NCBI GenBank assembly: GCA_043228905.1
Contig: JBHGNT010000005.1
Location: 22,878,001-22,942,000 of the forward strand
Source: Azolla caroliniana
Taxonomy: Eukaryota; Polypodiophyta
DNA length: 64,000 nucleotides
Direction: 5' to 3'
A model generated the notes under the pieces. That model made no database searches. It saw only the letters and a program-made list of their open reading frames with translations, and was not told the DNA's origin. Of the stretch, positions 60,000-64,000 are shown piece after piece. The translations under genes were made by a program, and so were the position numbers. Within the stretch, counting starts at the first letter, position 1; each line of letters opens with the position of its first letter.

Positions 60000-61640
60000 C
60001 TCGTTTGCGAAGGTCCATCTTTGCTCCTGGCCACATCGAATTCGCTTCGATCGGATGTATCAGCCTCACTGACGTATTCCGACATCTTCATCTTCCCCTT
60101 TTCCTTGGTTTCTAGTGTGGGGACTGCATGACCAAGTTTCCACTACTCACCAGCTCTTCATCTGACTGGTCCTTTCGACTCAGTCACTCATTCGACCTGC
60201 TTTGCTGAAATGAAATTAGATTCTCCTCTAGAGCTCCAATTGCCTCCTCATCTAGGGGCAACTCGGCCTCATTGGCCTCTTCCTTAGAATTCGGAATGGA
60301 GTGGATGGGGGTTGGAGGTGAAGGCAAGTACTACAAAGCCGACTCATTGAAAATGACATCTCGGCATACTCAAACCTCTTTCGTTCGCTGATTATAACAT
60401 TTATAACCCTTTTGCTCATCTGAGTAGCCGACCAAGATACACTTCTCGGCTTTCGCGTCTAACTTCCTCCGCTTTTCCTTCGGCACGTGCACATATGTAA
60501 CGCTACCGAATACCCTCAAGTGTGCCAAGTTCGACTTCTTCCCGAAATACAGCTCATGTGGCAACACACCTCGATTTGCAGAAGTTCGATTCTACAGGTA
60601 TACCGCTGTCCTGACGGCTTCGGCCCAGCAGAATTTCGGCATATGCTTTTCTTCAAGCATTGCCTTGGCTGCTTCTTCAATTGTCTGATTCTTCCTCTTG
60701 GCCACACCGTCATGCTTCGGTGTGTATTTGCACGAAAATTCACTTCGAATTCTCTCCTTCTGGAGATAGCTAGAGAACTGGTCAGAAAAATACTATTTTC
60801 TGCCATTGGACCTTAGGCACTTGATCTTTCGTCCGGTCTCTCATTTGACAAGGCTTTTCACCTTCAAGAAGAAGGAGAAGACTTCACTTTTCTTCTCAAT
60901 CAAGCACGCATGAGTGTGCCGAGTGTAGGCATCGATGAAGGTTACAAAATAACGACTTCCACCAATACTCACGTTCTGCGCCGGTTCCCATACATCCGAA
61001 TGGATTAAATCGAGCTTGTTTCGGCTCTGATTTCTTTCATTTGGGAATGGAAGTCGGTGATGCTTCCCTAACTAGTAGGCTTCATAGACTTGGTCCTTTC
61101 AACCACTAAATTTTGGCAAGCCGAAAACGATGTTCTTTGTCTGCATTTCCTGAAGCCGTGGGAAATTGATGTGGACAAACCGCTTGTGCCACAAGTCGAT
61201 ACTGATTCGACTTTTTGCCTTGTCGCAAACATAACGGGCCCAACGTCCTGGGTTTTGATGATGAACATGCTCTCATCTCTACGCCCTTGCGCAATGATCT
61301 TGCCTTCCTCTTCAATGAAGCACCTAAGATGACTAAATAGAACTTGCATGCCCTGGTTGACAATTTGTCCGACGTCCTGGGTTTCGATGACGAACATGCT
61401 CCCATCTCTGTGCCCTTGTGCAATGATCTTGCCTTCCTCTTCAATGAAGCGCTTGAGATGACTAAATCGAACTTGCATGCCCTGGTTGACAATTTGTCCG
61501 ACCGATACCAAGTTCTTTGGTGATTGTCGGCACATGCAAGACATTTCTCATGATTCCCTTCTGGCTGACATGGCTTAGAGGGACATCTCCGATGTGTTCG
61601 ATGGGGTGAGGGGTGCCATTCCCAGTTTCGACGACCCCCA
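60000..61640 (-). pseudogene. Second Ty1/copia fragment: GAG-pre-integrase, integrase and linker
   Basis: On the minus strand about 61540-61070 gives a GAG-pre-integrase region (NLVSVGQIVNQGMQVRFSHL, then FIEEEGKIIAQG) and 60567-60370 gives the integrase C-terminal part (LPHELYFGKKSNLAHLRVFG, KCILVGYSDEQKGYKCYN). Between them the integrase core is broken by frameshifts and stops. A Glu/Ser-rich linker follows toward 60000. Gag, protease, reverse transcriptase and LTRs are missing. The wording differs from the element at 1-2741, so this is another copia lineage. A 129-bp in-frame tandem duplication lies at about 61245-61502. Confidence 0.85.
61245..61502. repeat. 129-bp in-frame tandem duplication inside the copia fragment
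   Basis: The 43-residue segment GQIVNQGMQV...IIAQG...ETQDV occurs twice in a row on the minus strand, with a few substitutions (for example FSHLKRFIEE against FSHLRCFIEE). Confidence 0.88.
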
Positions 61641-61688
61641 GCTGCTCCGGATTTTCTAGAGTCGCAACAATGGCAAGTAATATAATAT

Positions 61689-61783
61689 CATGGGTTCCAT
61701 AATACATTGTATAACCTTCAAGCATACATTGAATGTCCAATATTGTAACTTCCAATACATGAACTTATCCCTCAACCTACTAG
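61689..61783. repeat. 95-bp dispersed repeat, copy 1
   Basis: It starts CATGGGTTCCATAATACATT and ends CTCAACCTACTAG. It is about 90% identical to 62243-62337. Copy 1 lies just outside the copia fragment. Confidence 0.85.
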
Positions 61784-62242
61784 ACATCCATTCAATCAAT
61801 TGACCATTTGTAACATTCATTCTCATAGAGACAGTGTTTACACTGGCCAATGGACATCATACTAGGCTAGATTTGTAATTAGTAGAAAGGGCACTTGGCC
61901 TAGATTAGTTGGTATTTAAACCAACCTTTTGTAACTTAGTTACTGTTGGATGTAATATATAGTTTTTGTCAGAACCAAGAGAAAAGATAGAGTGACAAAA
62001 GAAAGATATAAAGAGATCACATGAAGAGAGGAATGAAATGATAGGAGAAGAATGAATGTATTAGATAGAATGAGAATGGATACAAGATAGGTGATGAGAG
62101 CTTAAGATTGGTGTTGATTCGAATTGTTTTGAGAAGAATTGTATGTCTATATTGATAGGTTCTATAGAATAGCCTAGAGATTTCTATAATGTTCTAGAAT
62201 GTCCTAGACCTAGATCTAAGATGTTCTAGGATATTCATAATA
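61784..62242. other. Spacer between the 95-bp repeats
   Basis: No coding segment. A purine-rich stretch (AAGAAAGATATAAAGAG) lies near 61980-62090, and TTCTAGAATGTCCTAGA-like palindromic words occur at 62165-62235. Confidence 0.5.
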
Positions 62243-62409
62243 CATGGGTTCCATAGTACATTGTACAACCTTCAAGCATACATGAAATGTCCAATATTGT
62301 GACTTCCAATACATGAACTTACCCCTCAACCTACTAGTGTCATGATATGGCAAGACTCGAACCCATGACCTTATGCTACATGGGTCAAGCTCTTGACCAT
62401 TAGACCATA
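62243..62409 (-). mobile_element. Possible SINE: tRNA-like head (62409-62345) plus 95-bp body, copy 2
   Basis: On the minus strand TGGTCAAGAGC (A-box-like) is followed by GGGTTCGAGTC (B-box-like) and then directly by the 95-bp repeat body shared with 61689-61783. A tRNA-like head joined to a dispersed non-coding body is the SINE layout. Copy 1 lacks a clear head, as a truncated SINE would. Confidence 0.5.
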
Positions 62410-62429
62410 CATTGTAATACATAAAATAT

Positions 62430-62763
62430 TATTTTCATTTATGTTTTATTATAGAAAATTGATGTATATTCTAGATTTCTCTGGAACATTCTAGAAACTT
62501 CAGGAGTATTCCTCAGAACACTATAAAAGGAGGCACAAGGCATTATTTCGAACCAAATCGGTTCAACGCCAGTCTTAAGCCTCATAACTACTATTGTACA
62601 TTCTCTTCACATAATATATATCTTTCTTATCATCACTCACTCACTCTCTCTCCCTCCCTCCCTCTCACTCACTCTTTCCTTCTCTCGAGAGTTCTTCACC
62701 TCTCTTAGTACTAATACTTCTTTTAGTACTAATTCCTTCTCTGTCTTAGTACTGTTCCTGACA
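62430..62763 (+). mobile_element. Probable LTR end / leader of the gypsy-type element (left limit uncertain)
   Basis: A TATA box (CTATAAAAGGAGGC) at 62521-62534 precedes a CT-rich leader, and the block may end TTCCTGACA at 62763, about 95 bp before gag. I could not match a standard primer binding site after it, and no partner LTR is in the window. Confidence 0.4.
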
Positions 62764-62856
62764 GTTTGAACCGATTATGCTCGTTCTTCCTTCCGTATCT
62801 TCCTTTCCTCCTCTTCCTTTTATCTTCTTATTAATCCTCTTATCCTCCCTAGTAAA

Positions 62857-63996
62857 ATGGAAACTGTTAGCGCTTAGGAATACCAATATGTTTTCTCAGA
62901 GCTCTAGTGCTTAAAAGAGAAATTTGTAGCACTAGAACAAGAAAATCATCATTTATTGGGGTATCTTCAACAAATAGCGCTGGAAAAACAACAACATGGG
63001 GAGCCGACGTTACGTGTACAACAACTTGAAGCGACTATCGTATCATTACAACAACAAGGATCAAGCACTCAAGGGATTCACAAAGAACCCAAGATTGGTC
63101 TTCCTGCAAAATTTGATGGGCCCCGATCACAGTTTAGAGGGTTTTTGAATCAGGTACGTTTAGTGATACAAATGCATTCTTCTCGATATCCCACCGATGC
63201 ATCACGAGTGGGACTAGTAGGCACTCTCCTTAGTGGCTCGACGTTAGCATGATTTGCTCCATTGTTGGAAAAGGAATCTCCATTACTAAACAGTTTTGAA
63301 GAATTTATAAGTGAGTTTAAGGCCTGTTTTGGAGATACTGATAGCATAAGGACTGCAATCAACAAAATCCGGTGATTACGCCAAGGTGACCGTCCAGCCT
63401 CCGCATACGTTGCAGATTTCCGTCTATTCGCTGCCGATATCCCTTGGGATGATCACGCATTGATGGAGCAATTTTGTTATGGCTTACGCAACGATGTCAA
63501 GGATTTACTCTTGACCTTCCCTGAAGAGCCAAAGTCATTAACAGATGCAATCAGTCGCGCGGTGAGATGTGACAACCGCCTCTTCGAACGACGTTCGGAA
63601 CGACAATTCCAGATTCCGAGGGCAAGATTAGAGCCTACCTATGCCTCAGTGGTAACGAAACCTTTTCCGAGGGAGTCATATAATGCGCCTCCAGTAAGTT
63701 CTCCAACTCCGATGGAAATTGACACCACACGTCGTCGTGGACCACTACCAGAAGAAGAAAAGCAATGACACCGAGCAAACCGACTATGTCTTTATTGTGG
63801 TGGACAAGGGTATATCGCGGTAAACTGTCCCCATAGGCCAAGAAGGCAGGTAAACCAAATAGTTGCAAGTTCTGATTGTACTAACCCCGAGTCTATTTCA
63901 GTAGGGATATCTGATAGTCCTAATAGTACTAATAGCCCAAATCTAGCGAACAAATTTGATGTCCTTAGTCAGTTAGAAGAAGAGTTAAACGATTAA
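62857..63996 (+). pseudogene. Ty3/gypsy-type gag, single frame with nonsense substitutions only
   Basis: From the ATG at 62857 one frame runs to the TAA at 63994. It holds a coiled-coil N-terminus, a retrotransposon-gag domain (GLPAKFDGPRSQFRGFLNQV, RPASAYVADFRLFAADIPWD, ALMEQFCYGLRNDVKDLLL) and a zinc-knuckle-like CLYCGGQGYIAVNCP in which the usual His is Tyr. Internal stops occur at 62875 (TAG), 62905 (TAG), 63250 (TGA), 63373 (TGA) and 63766 (TGA), and I see no frameshift. Protease and polymerase would lie beyond the right edge. Confidence 0.85.
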
Positions 63997-64000
63997 GTCC

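Noticed and set aside
60516-60816. Two open frames opposite or out of phase with the copia integrase
   Set aside because: The integrase reading is recognisable in fragments on the minus strand in other phases; these frames show no motif.

Overview
The window looks like nuclear DNA of a land plant, most likely a fern. The reasons are spliced genes with GT-AG introns, plant-type LTR retrotransposons, a GARP transcription factor, a PHD-Plus3-GYF chromatin protein of the NERD type, and a very long PLS-class PPR protein. The PPR repeat wording and the LINE family resemble those I know from ferns; this is inference, and a lycophyte or another early-diverging plant is not excluded. Gene density is low. 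Most of the window is decayed transposons, minisatellites and AT-rich intergenic sequence.

Layout. 1-3.1 kb: minus-strand Ty1/copia element (reverse transcriptase start, integrase, protease, gag, primer binding site, LTR), decayed. 4.2-6.6 kb: minus-strand remnants of a MULE transposase and a Ulp1-like protease. 6.9-19.2 kb: a head-to-tail array of four copies of one minus-strand, four-exon gene that I cannot assign to a known family. Each copy encodes a short leader, a run of 45-residue acidic repeats, an atypical Cys-Cys-His-His finger and a basic region. Each has its own upstream block of ~48-bp satellite. A 3' half and a 5' half of LINE elements sit between copies 2/3 and 3/4. 22.5-26.2 kb: minus-strand PHD-Plus3-GYF gene. 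26.8-27.3 kb: ~135-bp minisatellite. 29.5-31.8 kb: P-class PPR gene with a spliced organelle-targeting leader and telo-box promoter motifs. 34.2-38.2 kb: single-exon 1,347-residue PLS-class PPR gene. 38.2-51.7 kb: gene desert with a MITE and tRNA-like sequences. 51.7-54.9 kb: five-exon GARP transcription factor with EAR-type repression motifs. 54.9-59.9 kb: gene desert with a second MITE of the same type. 60-61.6 kb: second, broken copia fragment. 62.4-64 kb: start of a Ty3/gypsy-type element whose gag carries only nonsense substitutions.

The intact genes do not form a pathway. The two PPR proteins probably act on organelle RNA, and the GARP and PHD-Plus3-GYF proteins act in the nucleus. The least explained part is the four-gene array: splice phases (2, 1, 0) are kept in all four copies while repeat number, last exon and start codon differ. 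I treat it as the candidate undescribed system.
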